Positions 1 through 8,292 of a stretch of 54,287 bases of DNA are shown here, piece after piece. The stretch spans positions 1 through 54,287 of the IMG/VR virus record IMGVR_UViG_3300017987_000113. One strand, 5' to 3'. The first letter of the stretch is position 1. Every line of letters begins with the position of its first letter. This DNA is from a virus. A model generated the notes under the pieces. That model was not told the origin of the DNA. It saw only the letters and a program-made list of their open reading frames with translations, and ran no database searches. Position numbers and translations under genes: made by a program.

Positions 1-259
1 TAGATCCATTATCGTTAGGATCGGTGTAGATATCTATTACCCGGTGAACATTACAAGGAAGTTTAGCTGCATAGTTGGTTACAACCAAAGGAACTTGCAG
101 GAATAAAAACATATTGTCCACATCTCCCAGATAATCTGTTTCCACCTCCTGACACCATTCCATTACATCATCAGGGTGAAATTCTTTTTGCTTTATATAC
201 CTGGTTAACCTTGCAAGTATATTTAAGTGATCAGTGTATTTAGAGTTGTCGTAATTCAT
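1..259 (-). CDS. Hypothetical late protein, partial (3' end outside window)
   Basis: Open frame of 86 codons reading leftwards off the window edge from an ATG at 259. The visible part is acidic with aromatic residues (MNYDNSKYTD at the N terminus) and has no signal peptide or membrane segment. Its start overlaps the end of the upstream gene by 20 bases, as elsewhere in this late operon, which suggests translational coupling. Position after the ring/connector-like genes suggests a structural or assembly role, but I do not recognise the family. Confidence 0.7.
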   Translation of the reverse strand, partial: MNYDNSKYTDHLNILARLTRYIKQKEFHPDDVMEWCQEVETDYLGDVDNMFLFLQVPLVVTNYAAKLPCNVHRVIDIYTDPNDNGS

Positions 260-776
260 ATTTTATCTTTTTCTGAGGTGCATAACGGTGGCCGTTATCA
301 ATCTCGATGTAAAGACGCTTTCTCCATCTTCGGGTAAACCGTGTATAGTACATCTTTCCTATCTTCTTATAAGAGTAGTTCGAAAGAAGTATCCGGGGAG
401 CAAAGTTTAGTCCTTCAGTCATTATATTAAACCGGTAGTTAGGACTATCAAAATCGTAATTAATCCCTATGGTAAGTTTGGCAAAGCTGTTATATGGAAA
501 CACAAAAGTCTCATTGTGGTATATAACATCTTTCATCATTCTATCAAGAAAAGCATATACTACCTCTGTAACTACTTTCTGCCTTAGTGATTTTCTGCTT
601 CTCTTATAATGCTTGGTCTTACCTTCTACCAGATTCCCGATCAGCTCCTCCCAGGATCCAAAGTTGCGGTTTACCTTATACAAAGAACTTTCATCATTTA
701 ACAAATCATATATATCTACCTGATCATATTCTTGAAGGTGTGGCTTAAACTTCCGGTTGCCCTGGCTGTTTTCCAT
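240..776 (-). CDS. Hypothetical basic late protein
   Basis: 178 residues, acidic near the N terminus (YDQVDIYDLLNDE) and strongly basic in the C-terminal third (TRFTRRWRKR, QKKIKYELRQL). No membrane segment, cysteine cluster or catalytic motif is visible. It overlaps the upstream gene by 32 bases and the downstream partial gene by 20 bases. Its place at the end of the head-tail connector block suggests a virion or assembly component. Family not recognised. Confidence 0.75.
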   Translation of the reverse strand: MENSQGNRKFKPHLQEYDQVDIYDLLNDESSLYKVNRNFGSWEELIGNLVEGKTKHYKRSRKSLRQKVVTEVVYAFLDRMMKDVIYHNETFVFPYNSFAKLTIGINYDFDSPNYRFNIMTEGLNFAPRILLSNYSYKKIGKMYYTRFTRRWRKRLYIEIDNGHRYAPQKKIKYELRQL

Positions 777-1230
777 ATCCTTTCGATCTTTTCATTATTC
801 TGTTCTGCTCTTTAATCTTCTGTATGGCCTGTTTATAACGTCTGTCGTTAATATCAATCTTGTAGGTGTTATCTATCGGCTGACCGAATACATCTCTTGA
901 GGTCTGTATCATGTCCGGAGTCTTATCCTCATACTTCTCCCTGGCATACTTGTCTTTGTTCTGCCATTCTTCAGGTATCTCCGGATTATAAACGACACAG
1001 GCGTAATCAGGTATCCAGAAATACTCATCATCCACATAAACCTTATAATGGATCATTTGCTGTTTCTGGTATGTTACGGCACAATCCTCACACTGATTAA
1101 CAATCATCTGAGTATCCGTATAATCGTACTGTCTGTTAACCAGGAACCACTGGTAGTTATCTTCACTACCTTTCATCCTGATCGATTCATACATTACGAT
1201 TCTTCCTATTACCACTTCCCCATCGGACAT
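745..1230 (-). CDS. Hypothetical late structural-region protein
   Basis: 161 residues; N-terminal half rich in Tyr/Trp and Asp (NYQWFLVNRQYDYTDTQM), C-terminal 40 residues highly charged and probably helical. Three cysteines (NQCEDC and YACVVY) do not form an obvious zinc site. The start ATG at 1230 overlaps the preceding Cys-rich gene by 22 bases. Context is the head-tail connector part of the late operon; the function is unknown. Confidence 0.72.
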   Translation of the reverse strand: MSDGEVVIGRIVMYESIRMKGSEDNYQWFLVNRQYDYTDTQMIVNQCEDCAVTYQKQQMIHYKVYVDDEYFWIPDYACVVYNPEIPEEWQNKDKYAREKYEDKTPDMIQTSRDVFGQPIDNTYKIDINDRRYKQAIQKIKEQNRIMKRSKGYGKQPGQPEV

Positions 1231-1478
1231 GCTGATTTATAACTCCTTGTTTTTGTTTCTATAGGACACTTACATTTAGTGCAGCCTATGTAAGAGACCT
1301 TTTTCAGAACAGGGATACGCCTGGTAACTGTAATTCTATCGCAGTAGAAACAATCCGAGCATATCTTAATTCTTCTGTGGGCCTCTTTTTCAACATTTGG
1401 GTTTTCAAATATGTAATTTCTCCAGCCTGCTATTATCTGCCTAAGACCTTCGGCTTTCTCCTTTACATTTAATGCCAT
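1209..1478 (-). CDS. Small Cys-rich (zinc-ribbon-like) late protein
   Basis: 89 residues with a helical N-terminal half and a C-terminal cluster of cysteines: CSDCFYC, then CTKCKC, then a last Cys in SACPMGKW. Spacing of the CxxC pairs is typical of a zinc ribbon. Small zinc proteins of this kind occur inside structural modules of several large phages, but I cannot name a family. The gene sits three bases after the ring-like protein gene and overlaps the next gene. It may be an assembly factor. Confidence 0.72.
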   Translation of the reverse strand: MALNVKEKAEGLRQIIAGWRNYIFENPNVEKEAHRRIKICSDCFYCDRITVTRRIPVLKKVSYIGCTKCKCPIETKTRSYKSACPMGKW

Positions 1479-1481
1479 TTC

Positions 1482-2171
1482 CTATTGTTTACTGGTTCTT
1501 ACATTTTCTCCCAGTGTCATCATCGGTTCTCTCAGGGCATCATTAATATGATCCCTGGTCAGGCCGTATGCAGATAACACCTGCTTTAATACCAATAACT
1601 GTAACTTGTTTACTGAGGGTACAGGATAATCATCTTCAGCATCATAATTACAAGCTGTAAGCGGATCATTTAAGATCGCTACCATTGTAAGAAACTTTGG
1701 AGATAGTGAGGGCAGGTTCTTTAAAACAGCCTGTTCTCCGACAACAGTATATAGAGGATTATGGCCCGTGTACCTGTTTCCTGCAGAAGCTATATATCCG
1801 GATAAGGTTTTGCGTACAAAGTTATTTCTTGTGCCGAACTTATCAGTACCCAGATATTTTATGTTCTTCCATTCTATCTTTGTTACAAGAGTAGGCAGAT
1901 TAACATAATAAAACTTCTCATTAGACTCAATAGTAATACCGTCAATGGTACACTCAGAAGCAGATTCACACTGTACTTCCAGGCAATCCACAATCTGATA
2001 GTATTCATCGGACATTTTCTTATTATCGAAATCTTCTCTTATCAGAGAGGCACGCATAATATCCATCTGATCTTCTATAAACTCAGGATCAAGTAAGCTA
2101 TCATCTGTTAGCTTTAGACCCTCAAGCTGAAGAATGATGTTATCTCTTATTTTGTATTTAGGATTTGCCAT
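1482..2171 (-). CDS. Head-tail connector / ring-like protein
   Basis: 229 residues, mixed alpha/beta, with an N-terminal helical part (DNIILQLEGL, EDQMDIMRASLIREDF) and a C-terminal motif around NYDAEDDYPVP followed by a helix. This overall plan, including a near-C-terminal D-D-E/D-Y-P-[IV]-P stretch, resembles the small ring/connector proteins I associate with crAss-like phages; the resemblance is from memory and not tested. It follows an intrinsic-terminator-like hairpin at 2181-2218, so it may be made in lower amount than the upstream structural genes. Confidence 0.6.
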   Translation of the reverse strand: MANPKYKIRDNIILQLEGLKLTDDSLLDPEFIEDQMDIMRASLIREDFDNKKMSDEYYQIVDCLEVQCESASECTIDGITIESNEKFYYVNLPTLVTKIEWKNIKYLGTDKFGTRNNFVRKTLSGYIASAGNRYTGHNPLYTVVGEQAVLKNLPSLSPKFLTMVAILNDPLTACNYDAEDDYPVPSVNKLQLLVLKQVLSAYGLTRDHINDALREPMMTLGENVRTSKQ

Positions 2172-2180
2172 TGGTGTGTT

Positions 2181-2218
2181 ATTAAAAGAAAGAGAAGACA
2201 GCCCGAAGGCTGCCTCTC
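2181..2218 (-). terminator. Intrinsic terminator with TTCG loop inside the late operon
   Basis: On the minus strand a stem GAGAGGCAGCC / GGCTGTCTTCTC (about 11 pairs with a small mismatch) closes a TTCG tetraloop and is followed by a pyrimidine-rich run TTTCTTTT. It lies in the 64-base gap between the 479-residue structural gene and the ring-like gene. The T run is interrupted, so it is probably a partial terminator that sets the ratio of structural proteins. Confidence 0.65.
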
Positions 2219-2235
2219 AATCTTGTTAGTTTCGA

Positions 2236-3675
2236 TTACGGGCCAATTACCGGACAGAACGCTTCTATCAGATCATCAAAAGATGAATCCGGTATAGCCG
2301 GATCTGAATCCATCCAGTCATTAGAATCCCAGAGAAGGTCATCGACCAGGCTCTCAAGGATATAAATTTCAATACTTCCTCTGAACAGGTTCAGGTGGCT
2401 CGCACCCTCACTAAGCGAATCAACGTGATCACAGGTTGAAGTAAGGATATACTTGACGTATCTTTCACCGTCAATAGGTTCATTCCTTCTGTAAGTCATA
2501 TTGGAAAGCATACCATTCTGAGGAACGTGCATAAACACCCTGAATACATCATCAGACGTAAGATACGGGAATCTTCCAAATGGATCTTGCACAAGCCCTA
2601 CCAGTAAAATACTTGAGCCTGCAGGGAATGTTACCCTGATAGAAAGATCATCGAATTCCTGCACACCTGTTACCCAGACATGGTATCCGTCAACATTAAC
2701 AGCACGAAGACCGATATCTGCATCATTGATAGAATCTACAAGGTCGTCAATATCTGCTTCAGAAAAACTATCTCCAGATCCATCCTGGAAGTAAATATCC
2801 ACATCTGCTACTGAATCATCAGTACAATCAAGCATAAATCCGTAGCATCCTTCAATACCAGCTACAAATGAATTATCATACTTAACGTGGAACTGAACGT
2901 TCACATCTTTCTGCCTGATAGCAATCTTTCTCCAGGTTATACTTGTATCGGTGCCAGCTTCAACCGTGAAGTTAGCTCCCCCTACAGGAGAAATAAGATA
3001 AAACTCTGTATCAGTAGCACCAGGAAAAGCAGTGATCTCGCCGGCAAGCTGAACATTGATAGCAGTAACAAAATCACTGATTCCGGTAACAGCCGGGGTA
3101 CTGTGATCGCCTGCTACTGTAATGGTAATAGTGTTTCCGTTACTGTTAATAACAAGCGTACTCTCATCTGTAGCATCATCATCACTGATCAGGTACATTC
3201 TTCCGGCCTCCACAATCGCATCCTCATCATCAAAGATCTGTTTCAGGATTGTATCCTCCATCAGAAGTACATCTTCTTCACTCATCGTTCCATCGCTGCA
3301 TTCCTGAACATTATCAAGGACACTACCATAAAAACGATTGGTAGGGTAGTAGTTATCATTAAGCACACCGGGATCTCTCACGGTACCCTCAATGGTAATT
3401 CCGTATTCGTAGTTACAATCCTCGCAAGGGCAAAGATCGTTAATAGTAAGCAGTTGGCATTTGATTGAACCATCATCCGGCTCAATCTTCTCTCTGGTAA
3501 TACACCCAGTCATGTAACACTCCATTTCAAGGCCTACACCAAGAGCATGAAACTTAAAGCCTGGTCTGAAATAGCTGCCTTGCAAAGCGATTAACATATC
3601 CTGAGATATGCCAAAGTCTGAAGCCGCTAATGTATTAAAGAGCAGCTTCGGGATAGGTTTTGATAAATTTCCCAT
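2236..3675 (-). CDS. Virion structural protein (479 aa)
   Basis: Acidic, beta-rich protein of 479 residues with many Asp/Thr/Ile stretches and repeated short beta segments. The middle part (about residues 160-350) contains two similar domains, each with a strand-DGYHVWV or TEFYLISP-type ending, suggestive of duplicated immunoglobulin-like or jelly-roll folds. An N-terminal CxxC pair occurs at CPCEDC. It lies downstream of capsid and connector genes and before a terminator, which fits an abundant head or neck decoration protein. Exact role unknown. Confidence 0.65.
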   Translation of the reverse strand: MGNLSKPIPKLLFNTLAASDFGISQDMLIALQGSYFRPGFKFHALGVGLEMECYMTGCITREKIEPDDGSIKCQLLTINDLCPCEDCNYEYGITIEGTVRDPGVLNDNYYPTNRFYGSVLDNVQECSDGTMSEEDVLLMEDTILKQIFDDEDAIVEAGRMYLISDDDATDESTLVINSNGNTITITVAGDHSTPAVTGISDFVTAINVQLAGEITAFPGATDTEFYLISPVGGANFTVEAGTDTSITWRKIAIRQKDVNVQFHVKYDNSFVAGIEGCYGFMLDCTDDSVADVDIYFQDGSGDSFSEADIDDLVDSINDADIGLRAVNVDGYHVWVTGVQEFDDLSIRVTFPAGSSILLVGLVQDPFGRFPYLTSDDVFRVFMHVPQNGMLSNMTYRRNEPIDGERYVKYILTSTCDHVDSLSEGASHLNLFRGSIEIYILESLVDDLLWDSNDWMDSDPAIPDSSFDDLIEAFCPVIGP

Positions 3676-3690
3676 GATTTATAATTTATT

Positions 3691-4521
3691 TTATTTAACT
3701 GTTTGGTTATTCTGTCTTAAAGATTGTTCTGCAAGATAGGACTGATACCTGGGATCGCCAGAACCTTCAAGATAAGTACGCACTGCGATAGCTACTATAT
3801 CTCTGCGATATAGTGGGTGTATCTCACAATTAATACTTCCATAGCCATTAACATACGGATCAACATCTACTGCAGGAGTAAAAGTACCATGGTCTCTGCC
3901 CGCTACAAATTCATCATCATCATACCATATTTTGCGGGGATACCTCAGATATTCTAACCGGAAACTGTGCCCAGTGGCACCACCGGTATATAAATAAATA
4001 AGGCCACCTTTGATATCGTACTTAATTCTTCTGTTAGTAGCTTTCTTATAATGATTGTGTTCTTCGGCAGTTCTGGCATCAGAACGGATTAAATCCAGTT
4101 CCAGCCAATCACTAATACCCGATTGCTCACAATTATCATCATCTCCGTAGTTAATTTTAAACGAAACTCCCAAAGCTCTTATATACCTTGGATAGTTCTG
4201 TGTAGTCTCCTGATCATTCGGAATGTCGGCATCAGGATCCAAAGGCAGTGTGAACACGCTCGGATTGCCGGCACTCTCAGGTGTGATAGGATATAAAGTT
4301 ATTCCTTCATGCACACATACTCCATCTGTTATAACGTGGATCGCTTCCAGTTTATCTATGTTTTCTTGAGTAAGATCGGTGAAAGGAATGTTCTCTCTTA
4401 TCCATATATCCTGAGCATCATTGATCAATCGATTAAACCTATCCGGAGGCACTGTATCTGTTTTATAGTTACGGATACCATCCAAAAAGGCATAATAAAG
4501 CTCTTGAGTCGTTAATAACAT
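3691..4521 (-). CDS. Head-tail connector / ring-like protein (276 aa)
   Basis: 276 residues. The N terminus (TTQELYYAFLDGIRNY, FNRLINDAQDIW) is helical and typical of connector proteins that begin by describing a helical bundle; a beta-rich centre contains EYLRYPRKIWYDDD, and the C terminus is helical (LYRRDIVAIAVRTYLE). This plan, with a YLRYP-type strand followed by a late helix, resembles ring/tail-stabilisation proteins next to the capsid gene in crAss-like phages (inference from memory). Only two bases separate it from the upstream gene. Confidence 0.55.
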   Translation of the reverse strand: MLLTTQELYYAFLDGIRNYKTDTVPPDRFNRLINDAQDIWIRENIPFTDLTQENIDKLEAIHVITDGVCVHEGITLYPITPESAGNPSVFTLPLDPDADIPNDQETTQNYPRYIRALGVSFKINYGDDDNCEQSGISDWLELDLIRSDARTAEEHNHYKKATNRRIKYDIKGGLIYLYTGGATGHSFRLEYLRYPRKIWYDDDEFVAGRDHGTFTPAVDVDPYVNGYGSINCEIHPLYRRDIVAIAVRTYLEGSGDPRYQSYLAEQSLRQNNQTVK

Positions 4522-4523
4522 GG

Positions 4524-5630
4524 CTATATAAGATTAACTGTAAAATCAATAAGAAGATCACGGCCAGCTCCCTCAAAGAGTTTCTGGGCATGAGCTTCTG
4601 TTACACCATTTTCAATAGCTATAGCAATTAGCTTATCATCATCTTTAGTTCTTGACATCCTCGATTTCAGCTGTCCTCTTTTTGCATTACGCACTTTAAC
4701 CTGGTTCTCTAAAATAGCTTTCTCCTTAGCCTTTTCTTCATCAACACCTTCAACACTGGTTTCCGGAATATCATCGGGAAGGGTCTTTACTTTATCGTGG
4801 TACTGTTTAGCCCACTTGGTTACAAAGGTTTCGTTTTCCTTTCTATCCATAAAGCGAATGACTTCTTCTACCGTAGCACCTAAGAACCTGCCACCATCAA
4901 AAAAGTTACCCTCTTTACGCTGAATGATCTTATTAGTTTCCAACTTGAGTATATAAAGAATCTGTTTAGAATCTTTGCTATAACTCTTAATAACATCATA
5001 CGGGTGCTTTTCACAAGCCACAAGGATCTTCTCCTCTAACTGCAGCTTTGTTAAAACATCAACGTTTACATTAAAGCCCGGGACACTATAGTTTAGGAAA
5101 AGAGCCACATCGACCAGAGATCGTGCTGCTGTCTGTTCCCTAACCAGTTTCTGAGCTTTGAAGATTGTATCTTTTTTGGTTACATATTGCCTTGCTTCCT
5201 GTTCCTTATCTTCAATATAAAAATAATGTGTACCCTTTTTAACTTTGTCTTTAGAGGGTGCAACAACTCTCCTCTGCAGTTGATAGAAGTCATATAGAGC
5301 TTTATCCTTCGGAGCTACATAACTTCCATCTTCATATCTGCTGAGGTTAAGTCTTTTTAAATGAATAATCGGAACGGGATTTTCAGGGTTAATAATATAA
5401 GGAAATTTCTTCTTCTTATCTTCACTCAGGTCTACTTCGCCAATCATTTCCTTAATAGTCAGGTTGCCAATAGTGCTTGGGTCTTCCGGATTAATGTGCT
5501 GGCCCGTGATGTAAGTATTGGCTCTTTCATCAAGAACGGCAACAGCCGGATAAGGAGATTTCCTGTACCTGGGGTCAACTGATATGACCCGTACAACTTT
5601 TTTAGTTATTCCTGTGCTTTTCATTGTCAT
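4524..5630 (-). CDS. Capsid-adjacent structural or assembly protein (368 aa)
   Basis: 368 residues, rich in Lys and Asp/Glu, beta-rich N terminus (VVRVISVDPRYRKSPYPAVAV) and helical C-terminal third ending in a basic region (KRGQLKSRMSRTKDDD). No membrane segment or catalytic motif. It begins 17 bases after the major capsid gene. In large Bacteroidota phages a protein of this size commonly follows the capsid gene and is a virion component; that is an inference from position. Family not recognised. Confidence 0.6.
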   Translation of the reverse strand: MTMKSTGITKKVVRVISVDPRYRKSPYPAVAVLDERANTYITGQHINPEDPSTIGNLTIKEMIGEVDLSEDKKKKFPYIINPENPVPIIHLKRLNLSRYEDGSYVAPKDKALYDFYQLQRRVVAPSKDKVKKGTHYFYIEDKEQEARQYVTKKDTIFKAQKLVREQTAARSLVDVALFLNYSVPGFNVNVDVLTKLQLEEKILVACEKHPYDVIKSYSKDSKQILYILKLETNKIIQRKEGNFFDGGRFLGATVEEVIRFMDRKENETFVTKWAKQYHDKVKTLPDDIPETSVEGVDEEKAKEKAILENQVKVRNAKRGQLKSRMSRTKDDDKLIAIAIENGVTEAHAQKLFEGAGRDLLIDFTVNLI

Positions 5631-5647
5631 AAATTAAATAGTTAATA

Positions 5648-7126
5648 CTACTGTGATCCCTGGTCTTCAAGTGTAAGGTACACTGAATCGCTCTGAACAG
5701 GGCGGAAGATTTTCTGGATCTTATTCCTGGAAATGATACCGGTCTGGAAAAGTACATGCTTATGTGAACCATCAACTGAGGTAGCCATTTCACCACCTTT
5801 ATCAATACCACTTACTGTACCGGTCTTAGGAGGCCTGAGCTGTACAAGCTCTACACCTTTATCGCCACCCTGAGTATTGCCCAGAGGAACAAAAATACCA
5901 TCCCAAGATCCTTTTCGTGTACCATCATCAAGATACATAGAAGCTCTTTCCTGGCTATCAAGCCAACGGTACCTTTTAGGTATGATCCTTACACCGTCAA
6001 CCTCATAGTAGCTATAGGTGTTGATAACACCCTTTGAAGCACCATCGCCTACTACGTTGTTATTCTGAGTAACAAACCCAGCATCACGTAATGCCTGTGA
6101 GAAACCAGAAACAGCTTTACGGCCACCCAGGAATACAATTTCCTGTAGACCATCCATACCGGCTCTGATATCAGCATCTTCCATAAGCGATTCAATGAAC
6201 TTCATTGTCCATTTGTTATAAGGATATTCATATGCACCGTCATTCTGGTGTATAACACCCTGACCGGCCATAACCTCACGGTTTTTCTTATCCTTCATCA
6301 ACACTTCACCATCCATACTGACCGTACCTTTACCCCAAATCATCCAGTATTCGTGATACTGTGCTGCACGTTTCATCATTTCATTCTGAGCATGGGTAAG
6401 GAAAGTCTGCTGGCCATTATGGATAGTCCATAATTTATCTTCTTTCATAGCGGCAGCTGTACCTGACCAGGAATATTTCAGCCTTTGAAGAGTCATGTAA
6501 GCGTGGCCCCAACCATCGAAGGTATATTTCTCAACACCTGTTTCGGAGAAGTCATGGATATCCATTGTTGATACGACTCCGATCTCATTGCCTTCAGCAA
6601 GCAGTGAAACATCTACGAAGTCTTCTTTTACGGTGGTAATCAGCTTTACTTCATATCTCCACGCATCACCGAATTCTACAGGAGGATTATCGTCATAAAT
6701 ATAAAGCTGTGTGTCGTTGTCGTTAAGTTCAAGGATCTCTTTTGGGCCCGCCCAGTTACTATCACAAAAGATGTAAAAGGGTGTCTGGTTAAAACCAGGC
6801 TGTGTCGGGTAGGTAGGAGAATAAAAAGTAGCACCCACATCAGGGTTACTTCTTATACGCAGTTTGCGTTTATCTGAACTCTTAATAGCGTACTGGACAT
6901 GATTCGACTTTACTACACGGTAGTTTTTATTTACCATGCCATCGAAAAGCCCGGTAGTCTTCATCCCTTTCACATTAAGAAGCGACGTAAGAGGAGATTC
7001 TTCCTCTTTCCACAACTCAAAAACTGTAGGGAGAATATCAGCGTTTGCTACGGCAGCGTCCATTAGACTGTGAGAGGATATAGACTCATTTGCAATATCT
7101 CTCGGCTGCCCCGGTAAATATCTCAT
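5648..7126 (-). CDS. Major capsid protein, HK97-fold candidate
   Basis: 492 residues, predicted alpha/beta without low-complexity sequence. It starts with a helix-rich arm (SISSHSLMDAAVANADILPTV), and has a central segment with many aromatic residues and a C-terminal domain (ELVQLRPP, then HKHVLFQTGI). Size, position right after a scaffold-like gene and portal, and lack of enzyme motifs support the capsid call. The length is typical of crAss-like capsid proteins (about 490-510 residues). No separate maturation protease is visible; the short N-terminal arm may be the part removed or ordered in the capsid. Confidence 0.75.
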   Translation of the reverse strand: MRYLPGQPRDIANESISSHSLMDAAVANADILPTVFELWKEEESPLTSLLNVKGMKTTGLFDGMVNKNYRVVKSNHVQYAIKSSDKRKLRIRSNPDVGATFYSPTYPTQPGFNQTPFYIFCDSNWAGPKEILELNDNDTQLYIYDDNPPVEFGDAWRYEVKLITTVKEDFVDVSLLAEGNEIGVVSTMDIHDFSETGVEKYTFDGWGHAYMTLQRLKYSWSGTAAAMKEDKLWTIHNGQQTFLTHAQNEMMKRAAQYHEYWMIWGKGTVSMDGEVLMKDKKNREVMAGQGVIHQNDGAYEYPYNKWTMKFIESLMEDADIRAGMDGLQEIVFLGGRKAVSGFSQALRDAGFVTQNNNVVGDGASKGVINTYSYYEVDGVRIIPKRYRWLDSQERASMYLDDGTRKGSWDGIFVPLGNTQGGDKGVELVQLRPPKTGTVSGIDKGGEMATSVDGSHKHVLFQTGIISRNKIQKIFRPVQSDSVYLTLEDQGSQ

Positions 7127-7168
7127 ATCTTTTTAATTTAAGTGAGAATAAAAAATGTTTACTCCATA

Positions 7169-8230
7169 TTAAACCAACCTTGAACGGTCTACCGCTTTCG
7201 GTGCCGCTGGTGGCCCTGCCTGTTCCTTTGGAGTTACGCCTAACTTTGTGCTAATATCCTTCTTTATGGATTCCTTCATATCACTGATCTTCCCACGCAT
7301 TTGTTTTTCTCCGAGCCAAACCAGCGGTGCGAGCTTTAATATAAACTCATCATTGAATATTAATTCTTCGAACTTATTCATCCGTGTTTTGGGATCTCTT
7401 GTAAACATTGCCGGAAGATCTTTTATGAATTGAGCCCTATCTGCTTCGCTAAACTCTAAGCCCATAAAAGATTTCTCATTAGCTATAGTTTTTATATGAT
7501 CAGCTATAAGCTGCTGATTATCCTGTTCTGATTGCTGGAACCTCTGTATTTCTGCCTGCTGTGCAGCCTCTCTTTGCTTTGCACCTTTGGCATCGAGTTG
7601 CTTCTGCCAATCTTCCTTCATGGCGTTGGCCTCTCTATCCAGCTCTATACGGTTTTTACTGGAAATATACTCTGAAATATCTTCCTCTGTATATCCGTTA
7701 GGGTTTTCTTCAGTCTGGCCGTTAGTCTCCCTGAGATAAAATTCCAGAAACTTATCTGAGGGTAAACCAAGAACAGAAATTTCCTGGCTCTGTTGAATCA
7801 ACCATTCACTCCTGTTAAAATCTTCTCCCTGGCTGGCAGTAACATAATTCTGAATGAAAGGATCATTTAGAATCTCTGCCTGGGGAGGTCTTACATTGTT
7901 TTCGATAGCTTCAATGATAAGATCTGCCTCTGTTCTGCCTTCCGGAATATTACCGCTTGTTATAGCTTCCGGAATAACAAAAGGAGTTTCTTCTGTGCCA
8001 TACTTCTTAGAAATAGAATCCCATATAGGATTAACCGTTACTGTTTCCTGTGTCTCTGTAGTCTGCTGTGTTTCGGTAGTCTCTTGCGTTTGTGTTTCAG
8101 TAGTTTCTTGTGTTTCTACTGTTTCCACGGTCTCTATAGTTTCTGCCGTTTCCGGCTCTACTAAAGAATTATGATCCACCGCTGCAGTCTCCTGAGTTTC
8201 TTCTGTTGCATTTACATCATCTGGTACCAT
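7169..8230 (-). CDS. Scaffold-like protein with Thr/Glu/Gln repeat N terminus
   Basis: 353 residues. Residues about 5-70 are a low-complexity array of ETVETQET / TQETTETQ units with no hydrophobic residues to speak of; the centre (about 190-260) is a long helical coiled coil (AKQREAAQQAEIQRFQQSEQ); the C terminus is basic and Pro/Ala-rich (PPAAPKAVDRSRLV). An acidic, elongated, helical protein between portal and capsid gene is the usual place and make-up of a phage prohead scaffold. It could also be an internal head protein. Confidence 0.65.
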   Translation of the reverse strand: MVPDDVNATEETQETAAVDHNSLVEPETAETIETVETVETQETTETQTQETTETQQTTETQETVTVNPIWDSISKKYGTEETPFVIPEAITSGNIPEGRTEADLIIEAIENNVRPPQAEILNDPFIQNYVTASQGEDFNRSEWLIQQSQEISVLGLPSDKFLEFYLRETNGQTEENPNGYTEEDISEYISSKNRIELDREANAMKEDWQKQLDAKGAKQREAAQQAEIQRFQQSEQDNQQLIADHIKTIANEKSFMGLEFSEADRAQFIKDLPAMFTRDPKTRMNKFEELIFNDEFILKLAPLVWLGEKQMRGKISDMKESIKKDISTKLGVTPKEQAGPPAAPKAVDRSRLV

Positions 8231-8292
8231 TGTTCATTGTTTTAGATTAATAATTATGTAAAATTATAATATAAATATAGTCATGTCAATTT

